DNA of 32,697 bases from Candidatus Cryptobacteroides faecigallinarum (GCA_017695015.1 JADIMD010000103.1:1-32697); one strand, 5' to 3'. Counted from the stretch's first letter, positions 8,486 to 18,576 are shown. Notes: generated by a model from the sequence alone, not told the origin. Translations and numbers: made by a program.

Positions 8486-9921
8486 AGACCGAATGTGTAG
8501 AGATTGATCCCGTCGAACACCGTGCTGGCAAGACCGAGGGCAATCACGCCTGCCAGGCACAGCACAAGGCTGATACGGGTGCTTGTGTCGCTGCGGAAAG
8601 CCGGCACAGGACTCTCATTCGGAGTGATGAACATGGCCTTGACAACCAGCAGATAATAGTAGAGGGAAATCACTGTGTTGATCAATGCTATGAACACAAG
8701 GACATGGAAGCCTTCCTCGAATGCCGAAGCGAAAATGAAGAATTTCGAGAAGAAACCGGCAAAAGGAGGAATCCCGGCAAGGGAGAACAGGGCCAGGGTC
8801 ATGGTGACTGCAAGTTTCGGGTTGGTCCTGTAAAGCCCGTTGTAATCGTCCATGCCAACCTTTCCTCCGCTATGCTGCTCGACAGCAGAAATGACACCGA
8901 AAGCCGCAAGATTGGCCACCATGTAGATAAGCACATAGAAAATCAGTGAAGTCATCCCGTATGGGGTTCCGCTTATGACAGCGAGCATTATGTATCCTGC
9001 CTGCGAGATGGAAGAGAATGCGAGGAATCTCTTCAGGTCCTTCTGTCTGATGGCAAAAAGGTTGGCTACAGTTATACTCAGGACAATCACGATGTAGAGC
9101 AAGAGCTGCCACTGTGCGACCATGTTCGCAAACACCTTGACCAGCACTATCATGAGAGTAAATGCAGCTGCGCCTTTGGAGATCACTGACAGATAGGATG
9201 TCACTGTCGTAGGAGCTCCCTGGTAGGTGTCCGCTGTCCAGAGATGGAACGGGACAAGGGAAATCTTGAAGCCGAGCCCCGAGAAGAAGAACACCATTGC
9301 CATTATCTGCAAAGCGCTGCCGTCTATCCTTGACGCCATGTCGTTGAAATAAAGCGTACCTGCAGTGCCGTAGAAGAACGATATTCCATACAGCATCAGA
9401 CCGCTGGCAAACAATGCGCTCAATATGAACTTTGCCCCTGCCTCAGCAGAATTATTCTTGTATTTGTCGAATGCGACGAGACACGCCATAGGCACTGAAG
9501 CAAGTTCAAGACCTATGAAGAACATGAGGAAATGTCCGGCGCTTATCATGAAATACATTCCGAGGAGGGTAGAAAGGGTCAGCACATAGAACTCTCCCCT
9601 CTTGAATGAAGTATCCTCCCTGCGGAGCCAGGTGTCAGCCTGCAGGAAAACTATCAATGTCCCTATGGCAAGGATGCTCTTGACAATGCCGTAGACAGGC
9701 TTGTACAGATACATTCCCCCGAAGACTTCACCATCGGTTTTCGGGAAAGGGAAGATATTGGCCGCGATGAACAGCAGCATCAGAATGCACATGAAAGGAT
9801 GGAAGAACGACCTCCCCTTCGCACCTGCCGCAAGGTCATAAAGAAAGGCTATGACTATCACCGCAATCAGGGAGATTTCGGTGTGCATGTATGTAAGTAC
9901 TCCTGAAAAATCTATTTCCAT
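8482..9921 (-). CDS. nuoN: NADH-quinone oxidoreductase subunit N
   Basis: Membrane proton-pumping subunit of complex I, homologous to Mrp antiporters. The 479 residues are nearly all hydrophobic, with about 14 predicted helices, the usual length for the family. Characteristic segments are [21 protein letters not shown] (a 20-residue part of the antiporter domain), [20 protein letters not shown], and [15 protein letters not shown] near the C-terminus. It starts 6 nt after nuoM. Its TGA overlaps the GTG of malQ in the sequence GTGA, which implies translational coupling of the two genes. Confidence 0.97.
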   Translation of the reverse strand: MEIDFSGVLTYMHTEISLIAVIVIAFLYDLAAGAKGRSFFHPFMCILMLLFIAANIFPFPKTDGEVFGGMYLYKPVYGIVKSILAIGTLIVFLQADTWLRREDTSFKRGEFYVLTLSTLLGMYFMISAGHFLMFFIGLELASVPMACLVAFDKYKNNSAEAGAKFILSALFASGLMLYGISFFYGTAGTLYFNDMASRIDGSALQIMAMVFFFSGLGFKISLVPFHLWTADTYQGAPTTVTSYLSVISKGAAAFTLMIVLVKVFANMVAQWQLLLYIVIVLSITVANLFAIRQKDLKRFLAFSSISQAGYIMLAVISGTPYGMTSLIFYVLIYMVANLAAFGVISAVEQHSGGKVGMDDYNGLYRTNPKLAVTMTLALFSLAGIPPFAGFFSKFFIFASAFEEGFHVLVFIALINTVISLYYYLLVVKAMFITPNESPVPAFRSDTSTRISLVLCLAGVIALGLASTVFDGINLYTFGL

Positions 9922-9927
9922 ATCCGT

Positions 9928-11412
9928 TTAGTTCAAAATGTGTGAAATTATAGGTAACACGCTGTCATTGATCATGTCGCTGACCCACATAGGAGCCATT
10001 CCGAGTCCTGCGATAGCCACTATGAGCACCACAACGGCAAGTTTTTCATCCCATGTGGCGTCAGTGAGCTTGAGGTGTGCAGGATTGGTACATGTACCGT
10101 AGAGTATCTTTCCGATGAGACGAAGAATATACACGGCAGTTATGACAATCGATGTGCAGGCAATGATGGTGACAACCCTGTGGAATGTGTCGTTGTTCAT
10201 GAACGCCCCGTTGAATATGGTCATCTCTGCGACAAAACCGCTAAGTCCCGGAAGTCCGAGGTTTGCAAGACCGGCTATCACATAGCACACCGAAAGGAAC
10301 GGCATGATCTTCATGAGACCGCTCAGCTCCCTTATGTCCCTCGTGTGCGTCCTTCCGTATATCATACCTATCAGGGCGAAGAACAGGGCTGTCATGAGTC
10401 CGTGGCTGAGCATCTGGAGCACTGCTCCGGTGGCGGCAGTCGCATTCATCATCAGGATGGCGAAAAGCACAAGACCGCAGTGCGACACTGAAGAATAGGC
10501 GTTGATGTATTTGAGGTCTGTCTGGACGCAGGCCGAGAACGCACCGTACACGACAGATATCGTAGTAAGGATAATGAAAATCCAGCTCAGTTCCTGGGCT
10601 GCATCAGGAAGCAGATACATTGCAATCCTGAAACATCCGTATCCTCCGAGCTTCATGAGCACTCCCGCATGGAGCATTGAAACCGCAGTAGGGGCAGATG
10701 CATGTCCGTCCGGGCTCCATGTGTGGAACGGGAAGAGGGCTCCGAGCACTCCGAAACCTATGAACACTATCGGGAACCAGACTCTCTGCATCTCTAAAGG
10801 GATGTTGTGCAGATTTGCAATCTCAAGGATATTCATCGTAGTCGCTCCCGAGCCGAAATATATGCCGAGAATACCTATCAGTATCAGGGCAGAACCTCCC
10901 ATCAGCATCAGGGTAAGCTTCATTGCAGAATATTCCTTACGTCCGGTACCCCATACGCCTATCAGCAGATACATCGGAATCAGGGCCACTTCATAGAACA
11001 TGAACATGGTGAACAGGTCTATGGAGATGAAGAATCCGAATACGCCGACGCTCAGGAGGCAGAACCACATGAAGAATTCCTTGACATCAGTCTTCATCTG
11101 CCATGAAGCGAATGTCCCTGTGAACACTATGATTGACGACAGCAGGAGCATGGCTACGGAAATCCCGTCCACACCCACTGAATAATGGATATTCAACGGG
11201 GCGTACCACATGAAGCTGTCGGTGAACAGCATCTCTGCAGTGTTGCCTTCAGCCCTCATCCCGAGGAAAGCAAACACCAGATATACGGACAAAGCCAGCA
11301 GGAGGGACGCACCGCTCACCATCACGGCGTGTATCTGCTTAGTATTCCTGGAAATCCACAGCCCGAGCATCATAAGAAGGGGAACGGCAGGAAAAAGTGA
11401 CAATATATTCAT
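9928..11412 (-). CDS. nuoM: NADH-quinone oxidoreductase subunit M
   Basis: Antiporter-like proton-pumping subunit of complex I in the cytoplasmic membrane. The 494-residue length is standard. Recognisable blocks are VGVDGISVAMLLLSSI, MFYEVALIPMYLLIGVWG (with the conserved Glu of helix 5), FPFHTWSPDGHASAPTAVSM, HAGVLMKLGGYG, INAYSSVSHCGLV and LGLPGLSGFVAEM. It lies 32 nt after nuoL and 6 nt before nuoN in the same operon. Confidence 0.97.
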   Translation of the reverse strand: MNILSLFPAVPLLMMLGLWISRNTKQIHAVMVSGASLLLALSVYLVFAFLGMRAEGNTAEMLFTDSFMWYAPLNIHYSVGVDGISVAMLLLSSIIVFTGTFASWQMKTDVKEFFMWFCLLSVGVFGFFISIDLFTMFMFYEVALIPMYLLIGVWGTGRKEYSAMKLTLMLMGGSALILIGILGIYFGSGATTMNILEIANLHNIPLEMQRVWFPIVFIGFGVLGALFPFHTWSPDGHASAPTAVSMLHAGVLMKLGGYGCFRIAMYLLPDAAQELSWIFIILTTISVVYGAFSACVQTDLKYINAYSSVSHCGLVLFAILMMNATAATGAVLQMLSHGLMTALFFALIGMIYGRTHTRDIRELSGLMKIMPFLSVCYVIAGLANLGLPGLSGFVAEMTIFNGAFMNNDTFHRVVTIIACTSIVITAVYILRLIGKILYGTCTNPAHLKLTDATWDEKLAVVVLIVAIAGLGMAPMWVSDMINDSVLPIISHILN

Positions 11413-11444
11413 AATTTAATGTCTGTTTCGTTAATTACAGTGTG

Positions 11445-13334
11445 TTACACAAGCAGGAGAATGACTGCGAGGCAGATGACGCCACCGAGGAACCAGATGC
11501 AGTATTTCTGGACATTTCCGCTCTGCATGTATCTGATTGCCCATGACGAGCACTCCGTACCCTTCGCCAGCAAGTTCATGAACCCGTCGACAACATGCCT
11601 GTCGAACCATGCCACCGGAGTGGAGATGCAGGCAAATATTATCCTGTGTGTAATGAACTGATATATCTCGTCTATGTAGAACCGGTGATAAGCCGCCTTG
11701 TGCAGCCCGCTGAACTTTGTCGCAAGACTGTCGGCCACTTTCCTGTCTTCCCTGAAATACATCCAGGTGGCAATGGCAATGCCTGCAACAGCGACACAAA
11801 GGCTCACGGCAGCCACGCTCCAGTCGATGTGGATGTGGTATGCCTGCCCATTGCTGCTGATGAACTCTCCGAACGGAATCCATCCGGCAACGAGTGTGAT
11901 AGCCGCAAGAAAGATCAGAGGCACTGTCATGGTCTTAGGCGCCTCATGAGGAGTATGCTCAGCGTGGAGCTCCTTGTTCTCCTTGCCCCAGAATATATTG
12001 TAATAAAGACGGAACATATAGAATGCCGTCAGACCAGCTATCACGGTCATGACCCATCCCATCACAGGGCTGAACAGGAAACATGCCGCGAGAATCTCGT
12101 CCTTGGAGAAGAAACCGCTCAACGGCCATATCCCGGCAATCGCCAGACACGCCACAAGGAATGTGATATGGGTGACAGGCATATACTTCCTCAGTCCGCC
12201 CATAGCCGACATCTCGTTGGAATGCACGGCATGGATGATACATCCTGCCCCGAGGAAAAGGAGGGCCTTGAACATTGCATGAGTGAACAGGTGGAACATG
12301 GAAGCCATGTATCCAAGACCGCCTGCATGAGGGTCCGAAGAAGTGCAGACTCCGAGAGCGACCATCATGAATCCTATCTGGGAAATGGTACTGAATGCCA
12401 GCACCCTCTTGATGTCCGTCTGCACACATGCCACTGTCGCCGCATACAGGGCGGTGAACGCGCCCACATAGGCAATGACATGGAGCACATCAGGAGCATA
12501 TCCGATAAAGAGAGGGAACATCCTCGCCACAAGATAGACACCGGCCACGACCATCGTTGCCGCATGGATCAGGGCAGACACAGGTGTAGGACCTTCCATT
12601 GCATCAGGAAGCCATATGTGCAGAGGGAACATGGCACTCTTGCCGGCTCCTCCGATGAACATCAGACCGAGGGCGAGAGGCAGCATTGTCCTGGCCGCGC
12701 CGAGAGCCGGAGCATCAGGACTGAAAGAGAATGTGCCTGTATAGAACCCGTAAATCAGGATACCCACAAGGAATCCGAGGTCTGCAAACCTTGTGACTAT
12801 AAACGCTTTCTTGGAAGCGGCAACCGCCTCAGGCTTCGTATAGTAGAACCCGATCAGGAGATAGGAGCTGACACCCACAAGTTCCCAGAAGATATACATC
12901 TGGAAAATGTTGGTCGCTACAACAAGACCGAGCATGCTCATCGTGAAAAGGGAAAGGAAAGAGTAATATCTCTGGAATCCTCTTTCTCCTTTCATATATC
13001 CGAACGAATATATATGGACCATGAATGACACAGTGGATATCACCACCAGCATCATCACCGAGATAGGGTCGAGGAGAATACCCAAGTCTATCTGGAGACT
13101 GCCGTTGAATGGAAGCCACTCGAAATTCCACGGGATCTGCGTCGGATATACACCGGACGCATCCCTGCCTGCAGCAAAGAACGAAAAAGCTGTCCAGTAG
13201 CTCAGCAGAGCGACAATCCCAGTCACTACGGTACCTGCCGCACCGGCCACAACCGGACGCAGCTTTGTCCCGAGCAGCCCGATAAGGATGAAGCTCAGGA
13301 ACGGGAGCAATAGTATCAGAATCGTATATTCCAT
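11445..13334 (-). CDS. nuoL: NADH-quinone oxidoreductase subunit L
   Basis: The largest antiporter-like subunit of complex I. The 629 residues match the normal family length, so the C-terminal lateral helix that braces the membrane arm is expected to be present. Key blocks are the helix-5 Glu segment FWELVGVSSYLLIGFYY, FPLHIWLPDAMEGPTPVSAL, HAATMVVAGVYLVAR, KRVLAFSTISQIGFMM and WPLSGFFSKDEIL. It starts 13 nt after nuoK and is followed by nuoM after 32 nt. Confidence 0.98.
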   Translation of the reverse strand: MEYTILILLLPFLSFILIGLLGTKLRPVVAGAAGTVVTGIVALLSYWTAFSFFAAGRDASGVYPTQIPWNFEWLPFNGSLQIDLGILLDPISVMMLVVISTVSFMVHIYSFGYMKGERGFQRYYSFLSLFTMSMLGLVVATNIFQMYIFWELVGVSSYLLIGFYYTKPEAVAASKKAFIVTRFADLGFLVGILIYGFYTGTFSFSPDAPALGAARTMLPLALGLMFIGGAGKSAMFPLHIWLPDAMEGPTPVSALIHAATMVVAGVYLVARMFPLFIGYAPDVLHVIAYVGAFTALYAATVACVQTDIKRVLAFSTISQIGFMMVALGVCTSSDPHAGGLGYMASMFHLFTHAMFKALLFLGAGCIIHAVHSNEMSAMGGLRKYMPVTHITFLVACLAIAGIWPLSGFFSKDEILAACFLFSPVMGWVMTVIAGLTAFYMFRLYYNIFWGKENKELHAEHTPHEAPKTMTVPLIFLAAITLVAGWIPFGEFISSNGQAYHIHIDWSVAAVSLCVAVAGIAIATWMYFREDRKVADSLATKFSGLHKAAYHRFYIDEIYQFITHRIIFACISTPVAWFDRHVVDGFMNLLAKGTECSSWAIRYMQSGNVQKYCIWFLGGVICLAVILLLV

Positions 13335-13347
13335 AATTTCCTGTTTT

Positions 13348-13656
13348 CTACCATTTCATCTTGTCCAGATTCCTTGCCTGGATATTGCGGATATTGCGGT
13401 AAATGTTGATAATTATGGCGATAGCCACCGCAGTCTCCGCTGCACTGATTCCTATTGCGAAGAGCGAGAAGAAAAAGCCTTCCAGCTGCTCCGGGAAAAG
13501 GAAACGGTTGAACACTACAAAGTTGATGTCCACAGAATTGAGTATCAGCTCCACTGAAATCAGCATCGCCAGCAGGTTGCGGCGGGTCAGGAAGCCGTAT
13601 ATCCCGACAAACATCATTATCGTCGAGACTATCAGATAATATTCCATCGGTATCAT
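13348..13656 (-). CDS. nuoK: NADH-quinone oxidoreductase subunit K
   Basis: Small three-helix membrane subunit of complex I, 102 residues as usual. It shows the family pattern RRNLLAMLISVELILNSVDIN, in which the buried Glu of helix 2 takes part in proton transfer, followed by AIGISAAETAVAIAIIINIY with the helix-3 Glu. The 21-nt gap from nuoJ and the 13-nt gap to nuoL fit tight cotranscription. Confidence 0.97.
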   Translation of the reverse strand: MIPMEYYLIVSTIMMFVGIYGFLTRRNLLAMLISVELILNSVDINFVVFNRFLFPEQLEGFFFSLFAIGISAAETAVAIAIIINIYRNIRNIQARNLDKMKW

Positions 13657-13677
13657 ATCTGTATTCCTTTTAATCCG

Positions 13678-14187
13678 TTAACGCTTCCTGGCTATCATAA
13701 GTCCACCGACTATGCATGCCAGAAGCAGGATGCTTATTACTTCAAACGGAAGGACATAGCCGTCTTTCCCAGTAGACATCAGGGCATGTCCTATGGTCCT
13801 CATAGCCAGCTCCCCATGCTCGAAGTGAGACGGGAGGAACTGATGCTTGAGCATGACGAACAGGCATATCCCCATGGCTGCCAGAGTCGCGATCAGTCCT
13901 GCGAACAGTTTGCTTTTCTTAAGCTTCTCCGCCTGGTCTCCCTCGCTGGAGGTGAGGAGGATAGAGAAGACATAGAGCACGGTGATACCGCCTGCATACA
14001 CCAGCAGCTGTACTGCTCCAAGGAAGGAGTAGTTGAGCTGGAAATAGATGCCTGCCGTGCCGAAAAGCACGAAAAGCAGATATGTCGCAGCCCTGAGTAT
14101 GCGCTTGGTTGTCACGGCAAGAATCGAGCTGGCCACTATGAACAGGGCAAGCACGACAAACACTATAAGATCGAGAGTTATATCCAT
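13678..14187 (-). CDS. nuoJ: NADH-quinone oxidoreductase subunit J
   Basis: Membrane subunit of complex I next to the quinone cavity, 169 residues with five predicted helices. It contains the conserved helix-3 segment LGAVQLLVYAGGITVLYVFS, whose Tyr and Gly residues form the flexible pi-bulge region in solved complexes. A polar loop (SSEGDQAEKLKKSK) separates helices 3 and 4. Its ATG lies 2 nt after the nuoI stop. Confidence 0.97.
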   Translation of the reverse strand: MDITLDLIVFVVLALFIVASSILAVTTKRILRAATYLLFVLFGTAGIYFQLNYSFLGAVQLLVYAGGITVLYVFSILLTSSEGDQAEKLKKSKLFAGLIATLAAMGICLFVMLKHQFLPSHFEHGELAMRTIGHALMSTGKDGYVLPFEVISILLLACIVGGLMIARKR

Positions 14188-14189
14188 GA

Positions 14190-14636
14190 CTATCGTTTAT
14201 TCAATGTTTTGACAAGTTTTTCCCTGGTGAAGACAGCATGCTCGAAGTTCGTGGAGAAGCGGATGGCATCATGCGGACAAGCATTCACGCAAAGATGGCA
14301 GAACATGCATGAACCCAGGTCATATTCGTATTTGACCAGCTTCTTTTTCGGCTTGCCCGTCTCAGGATCGGTGACCATCTCGGAAGTGATGCGGATGGTC
14401 CCGTTTGGACATGCCATCTGGCAGAGTCCGCAGGCGATACACTTGTTGTTGCCGTTCCCGTCATGAGGCATCACAAGCTCGCCGCAGAAGCGGTCATTCA
14501 TTTTGAGAGTAGCCCTGTTCTCAGGGTACTGCTCCGTTATCTTTTTGGTAAAGAATTCTTTAAAGGTCACCTTCAATCCTGTCAGGAGAGAACCGAGACC
14601 GCTGAAAAATCCTTTTATATATCCAGCCATAAGCAT
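14190..14636 (-). CDS. nuoI: NADH-quinone oxidoreductase subunit I, 2x[4Fe-4S]
   Basis: Peripheral-arm ferredoxin-like subunit carrying clusters N6a and N6b, which pass electrons to NuoB. In 148 residues it has two CxxCxxCxxxCP motifs: C66, C69, C72, C76 and C110, C113, C116, C120. The N-terminus has an amphipathic segment that would lie on the membrane. The start could be the ATG at 14636 or the one two codons later. In an EFG-less complex this subunit is the likely docking point for the unknown electron donor. Confidence 0.97.
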   Translation of the reverse strand: MLMAGYIKGFFSGLGSLLTGLKVTFKEFFTKKITEQYPENRATLKMNDRFCGELVMPHDGNGNNKCIACGLCQMACPNGTIRITSEMVTDPETGKPKKKLVKYEYDLGSCMFCHLCVNACPHDAIRFSTNFEHAVFTREKLVKTLNKR

Positions 14637-14683
14637 TAGTATAATTCGTTTAACAATGGTTAAGACATCCGGTTGTCAAAACA

Positions 14684-15760
14684 TTAGAAATGCAGCTTGA
14701 ATACGACAACTATAACCATCAGCAGCAGGTTGAGAAGTCCTATCGGCACGAGATATTTCCACTCCAGAGTCAGTATCTGGTCGATCCTGAGCCTCGGGAA
14801 TGTCCATTTTATCCACATCAGCAGCCACACCACGAAGAAAGCCTTTGCAAAAAACCAGATGAAGCCAGGTATGGCATCCATCACGGCATTGAAACCGTCC
14901 AGACCAGGGATGTGCAGAGGCATCCATCCACCGAGGAAGATGGTGGCTGCTATGCTTGAAACAATGAAAAGGTTGACGAACTCGGCCACATAGAAAAGTC
15001 CGAAATGCATCCCTGAATATTCAGTATGGTAGCCGGCTGTCAGCTCGGACTCCGCCTCCGGCAGGTCGAACGGACCGCGGTTGACTTCCGCGTTTCCTGC
15101 CACAAGATATATTATGAAAGCTATCAGCGCAGGGATGTGTCCCTTGAAAATGAACCATCCGTCCGCCTGCCTCATGACAATCTCTGAAAATTGCATGGTG
15201 TCGGTCAGGACAACGATGGTCAGTATCGAGATGCCTATCGACAGCTCATAGCTTATCATCTGGGCACCGCTTCGCATCGCACCGATAAGAGAGAACTTGT
15301 TGTTGGAGCTCCATCCGGCAAGGAGGATTCCGACCACTCCGATAGAGGACGCTGCCATGAAGAAAATCACACCCACATTGAAATCGAGAATCTCCATTCC
15401 CTTGTTAATCGGGATGCATGCGAATGCCATCACAGAAGCAAGGATGACGATATATGGGGCGAGATTGTAAAGGAACTTGTCAGAATGCCTGATGATTATG
15501 ATCTCCTTTGTCAGCATCTTGAATACATCGCAGATGACCTGCACCGTTCCCCACGGTCCGACCCTCTGCGGTCCGAGGCGGCACTGGAATGCTGCGCAGA
15601 CTTTACGCTCCATATATATCATTATGATTGCTATAATCACATACAGCAGCAGAAGGCACACTCCTATCACGACGCATTCCAGAAAGACCGCAAGCCCTTC
15701 CGGCATCACTGATGTCAGCTGCGTATGTATCCAGCTTGTAACTACTCCGAAATCAAACAT
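14684..15760 (-). CDS. nuoH: NADH-quinone oxidoreductase subunit H
   Basis: Membrane subunit that with NuoB and NuoD forms the quinone-binding cavity. It is 358 residues with about eight predicted helices. Family blocks are MERKVCAAFQCRLGPQRVGP in the first cytoplasmic loop, the loop GWSSNNKFSLIGAMRSGAQM, SYELSIGI, and the acidic loop RGPFDLPEAESELTAGYHTE (20 residues), which carries the Glu residues near the quinone channel. It lies 12 nt after nuoCD and 47 nt before nuoI. Confidence 0.98.
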   Translation of the reverse strand: MFDFGVVTSWIHTQLTSVMPEGLAVFLECVVIGVCLLLLYVIIAIIMIYMERKVCAAFQCRLGPQRVGPWGTVQVICDVFKMLTKEIIIIRHSDKFLYNLAPYIVILASVMAFACIPINKGMEILDFNVGVIFFMAASSIGVVGILLAGWSSNNKFSLIGAMRSGAQMISYELSIGISILTIVVLTDTMQFSEIVMRQADGWFIFKGHIPALIAFIIYLVAGNAEVNRGPFDLPEAESELTAGYHTEYSGMHFGLFYVAEFVNLFIVSSIAATIFLGGWMPLHIPGLDGFNAVMDAIPGFIWFFAKAFFVVWLLMWIKWTFPRLRIDQILTLEWKYLVPIGLLNLLLMVIVVVFKLHF

Positions 15761-15772
15761 ATATCTTCGATT

Positions 15773-17401
15773 TTATCTGTCAATATCTGGAACAACATAA
15801 TCAAGGGTACCTCCGATGGCAATCAGGTCCGCGATCTTGGCTCCACGGGTTATGGTGTCAATGCATGAGACAAGAGGAAGTCCTGTAGAGCGGAATTTCA
15901 GCCTGTACGGAGATTTGTCACCCCTGCTTTCGAGGTAGACCCCGAACTCTCCCCTGCTGCCCTCGACTGCGGAATACCAGCTTCCTTCAGGCAGCTTGAT
16001 AAGAGGGCGGACCTTCATCTGATACTCCCCTTCAGGAATATTGTCGATGAGCTGCTCTATGATGTTCATGCTTTCCTCTATCTCTTTCATCCTGACCATG
16101 TAACGGGCGAAGCAGTCTCCTTCCGTAAATGTTATCTCCTTGAAATCCACCTTGTCATAGACCCCGTACGGGTGTCTTTTGCGCACATCGCATGCCCATC
16201 CCGAAGCCCTTCCGGTGCCTCCTGTAGCCCCGAATGAAATCGCATCCTCGCGGGAAAGCACGCCTGTGCCAACAAGCCTCGTCCTTGCGATTACATTGCC
16301 GGTGAATATCTCATGATACTCTTTAAGTTTCGGACGCATATAGCTTATGAACGCCTTGGTCTTCTTCACGAAATCAGGATGGATATCCGCCTGCACGCCG
16401 CCTATGGTATTATAGGTCTGTATAAGCCTTCCTCCTGTAGTCTGCTCAAGGATGTCAAGCACCTTCTCCCTGTCACGGAAGCCGAGGAAGAACACCTCCA
16501 ATGCCCCCATATCCTGGGCGAGGCAGGATGCGAACAGCAGATGGGAATCGATCCTCTGGAGCTCGTCCATTATGGTCCTTATATACTGAATCCTCTCAGA
16601 CACTTCCAGACCCATAGCCTTCTCGATGCACATGCACAGCGCGTGGCGGTTCTGCATCGCCCCGAGATAATCAAGCCTGTCCGTCAGTCCGAGAGTCTGG
16701 GGATAGGTCATCGACTCGCACATTTTCTCGATTCCCCTGTGGATATATCCGCAGTGAACATCAAGCTTCCTGATGATCTCCCCTTCGAGAGACACCCTGA
16801 ACCTCAGGACTCCATGGGTGGCAGGGTGCTGAGGCCCGATGTTGATGACATATTCATCATTCTCGAAAAGAGGCCTGCGCTTGAGAATGAAACTTCCATC
16901 CTTTGTCACCTCGTAGCTCGGAGCATCATCATGAGTCTCCTCGTTCTCGACAGGGATACCGTTCAGGGACGGATCATAATCCTTGCGGAGAGGATATCCG
17001 TTCCAGTCATCCCTCAGGTAGAGCCTGCGGAGATCCGGATGGCCGATGAACTTGATGCCGAGATAGTCGTAGGCTTCCCTTTCGTTCAGGTCGGCGCCTT
17101 CCCACACATCATGTACTGAAGGCAGGGAGGCATTGTCTCTGTTGCTGTCCACAGCCCTGATGACCACATTTTCGCCTGTGGATGTATTTTCGATGTGATA
17201 TACACAGCCAAGACCTTCTTCTCCCCAGTCCACTCCCGTGAGACTGCGCAGAAAATCAAAGCCTTCCTGACCTTTCAAAGTCTCCGCAAGCTTGCGGAAA
17301 GACCCTGCAGGTACGGTAAACATTCCGTCCCCTGCTCCAGACCACTCTGCAGATGGCTCGATGGCTGTTATCCTGTCTTTTATGCTGATATTATTCTCCA
17401 T
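15773..17401 (-). CDS. nuoCD: Fused NADH-quinone oxidoreductase subunits C and D
   Basis: Peripheral-arm protein of complex I combining NuoC and NuoD in 542 residues. The NuoC part covers about 1-150 and includes NEREAYDYLGIKFIGHPDLR and LYLRDDWNGYPLRKDY. The NuoD part covers about 180-542 and starts with NIGPQHPATHGVLRF, where the His residues contact quinone. HCGYIHRGIEK, GVLSREDAI and CDVRKRHPYGVYD follow. NuoC-D fusions are common in Bacteroidota and some Proteobacteria. It begins 11 nt after nuoB and is followed by nuoH after 12 nt. Confidence 0.98.
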   Translation of the reverse strand: MENNISIKDRITAIEPSAEWSGAGDGMFTVPAGSFRKLAETLKGQEGFDFLRSLTGVDWGEEGLGCVYHIENTSTGENVVIRAVDSNRDNASLPSVHDVWEGADLNEREAYDYLGIKFIGHPDLRRLYLRDDWNGYPLRKDYDPSLNGIPVENEETHDDAPSYEVTKDGSFILKRRPLFENDEYVINIGPQHPATHGVLRFRVSLEGEIIRKLDVHCGYIHRGIEKMCESMTYPQTLGLTDRLDYLGAMQNRHALCMCIEKAMGLEVSERIQYIRTIMDELQRIDSHLLFASCLAQDMGALEVFFLGFRDREKVLDILEQTTGGRLIQTYNTIGGVQADIHPDFVKKTKAFISYMRPKLKEYHEIFTGNVIARTRLVGTGVLSREDAISFGATGGTGRASGWACDVRKRHPYGVYDKVDFKEITFTEGDCFARYMVRMKEIEESMNIIEQLIDNIPEGEYQMKVRPLIKLPEGSWYSAVEGSRGEFGVYLESRGDKSPYRLKFRSTGLPLVSCIDTITRGAKIADLIAIGGTLDYVVPDIDR

Positions 17402-17412
17402 AATGCATCCTT

Positions 17413-18063
17413 TTAAGCCAGTCCTGACTCGTCATAGTCATCCTTTTCATTTGACCTGTTGATATCGGCAGTCATCAGTTTTTCGTACTCTTTCTCGCTG
17501 ATACCTTTGTTGATTCCTCCGAGGAAACGCTGTGCCTTGACCTTACGCTGAAGCTGCATCAGACCGTACAGCATTGCCTCTGGCCTTGGAGGACAGCCCG
17601 GGATATACACATCCACGGGCAGTATCTTGTCCACACCGCATACCACATGGTATGATTTCTTAAACGGACCTCCGCTTATGGCACAACCTCCTGTCGCGAC
17701 CACATATTTCGGGTCTGCCATCTGGTCATAGAGGCGTTTGAGTACAGGGGCCATCTTGTAGGTGATGGTTCCTGCCACCATGATGAAGTCTGCCTGACGA
17801 GGCGAGGCCCTTGCCACTTCAAAGCCGAATCTTGCAAAATCATATCTGGCGGCTCCGATGGCCATGAATTCAATTCCGCAGCAGCTTGTCGCGAAAGTCA
17901 GGGGCCACAGGCTGTTGCTGCGTCCCCATTCTATCACATTGTCAAGGGTGCCTACAATGACATTGGTCCCATTGTCTCGCAGCTCCTTCAGCATCTGCTC
18001 TATGTATTCATTGTCGTTGAAATCCTCGTATTTCATCGACTTTATATTGACATTTCTTTTCAT
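17413..18063 (-). CDS. nuoB: NADH-quinone oxidoreductase subunit B
   Basis: Peripheral-arm subunit binding the terminal cluster N2, which reduces quinone. The 216 residues contain the four ligands in the usual arrangement: adjacent C61 and C62 (ATSCCGIEF), C127 ([10 protein letters not shown]) and C157 ([10 protein letters not shown]). The C-terminal tail after about residue 185 is charged and variable. It starts 30 nt after nuoA. The ATG at 18063 is kept, although a second ATG is present at codon 10. Confidence 0.97.
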   Translation of the reverse strand: MKRNVNIKSMKYEDFNDNEYIEQMLKELRDNGTNVIVGTLDNVIEWGRSNSLWPLTFATSCCGIEFMAIGAARYDFARFGFEVARASPRQADFIMVAGTITYKMAPVLKRLYDQMADPKYVVATGGCAISGGPFKKSYHVVCGVDKILPVDVYIPGCPPRPEAMLYGLMQLQRKVKAQRFLGGINKGISEKEYEKLMTADINRSNEKDDYDESGLA

Positions 18064-18093
18064 TGCAATGATGTCATTTACCAGTTACAACAC

Positions 18094-18447
18094 TTATTTC
18101 CATTCCAGTGCTCCCTTTCTCCATGCATAGGCAAGCCCGAGCACGAGTATCAGAAGGAAGAAAAGCACACTCAGCAGACCGTATATCCCGAGATCCTGGA
18201 CTACGACCGCCCACGCAAACAGAAACACAGTCTCCACATCGAACATGAGGAACAGGATGGCAAACAGGTAATATCTTACCTTGAACTGCATCCATGACTT
18301 GCCTCTCGTCGGGATTCCGCACTCATAAGCCTCCCCTTTCTGAGGGTTATACGACCTCGGGGCAATCAGCTTTGCAATACCAATAGCCGCTGCCACGATG
18401 AGAATGGCGATAATAATAACGACGACCAATAATACGAAATTGTTCAT
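18094..18447 (-). CDS. nuoA: NADH-quinone oxidoreductase subunit A
   Basis: Small three-helix membrane subunit of complex I, 117 residues. Diagnostic blocks are EAYECGIP in the loop after helix 1 (its Cys is exposed in the deactive state of related complexes) and FLMFDVETVFLFAW in helix 2, with the conserved Asp/Glu pair. It is the first nuo gene. No nuoE, nuoF or nuoG is seen before or after the cluster, as in other Bacteroidota. The NADH-oxidising module is therefore missing, and ferredoxin or flavodoxin is a plausible donor by inference. Confidence 0.97.
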   Translation of the reverse strand: MNNFVLLVVVIIIAILIVAAAIGIAKLIAPRSYNPQKGEAYECGIPTRGKSWMQFKVRYYLFAILFLMFDVETVFLFAWAVVVQDLGIYGLLSVLFFLLILVLGLAYAWRKGALEWK

Positions 18448-18576
18448 ATCTGTAAAATTATTGTCCTTAATAGAAAAAACCCTGCAGGAAAGACACGATG
18501 CCTGGTTTTCAGACGGATGTACAGAGCCGAATCACCCTGTCCCAGGGCATGGGTGTCCTTTAGACTGTCACAGGAC

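Noticed and set aside
8486..8560. In-frame 5' extension of malQ to 8560
   Set aside because: The added 25 residues lie inside nuoN, match nothing in GH77 or CBM20 proteins, and the starch-binding module starts right at the GTG at 8485.
11595..13028. 477-codon plus-strand open frame opposite nuoL
   Set aside because: It lies antisense to a perfectly conserved NuoL and its product is rich in His, Arg and Cys without domain features; it is a by-product of the codon bias of nuoL.
18467..18490. CCTGCAGG followed by a T-run before nuoA as a terminator
   Set aside because: The 8-bp palindrome has no loop and cannot fold into a stable hairpin by itself, so termination before nuoA is not supported.
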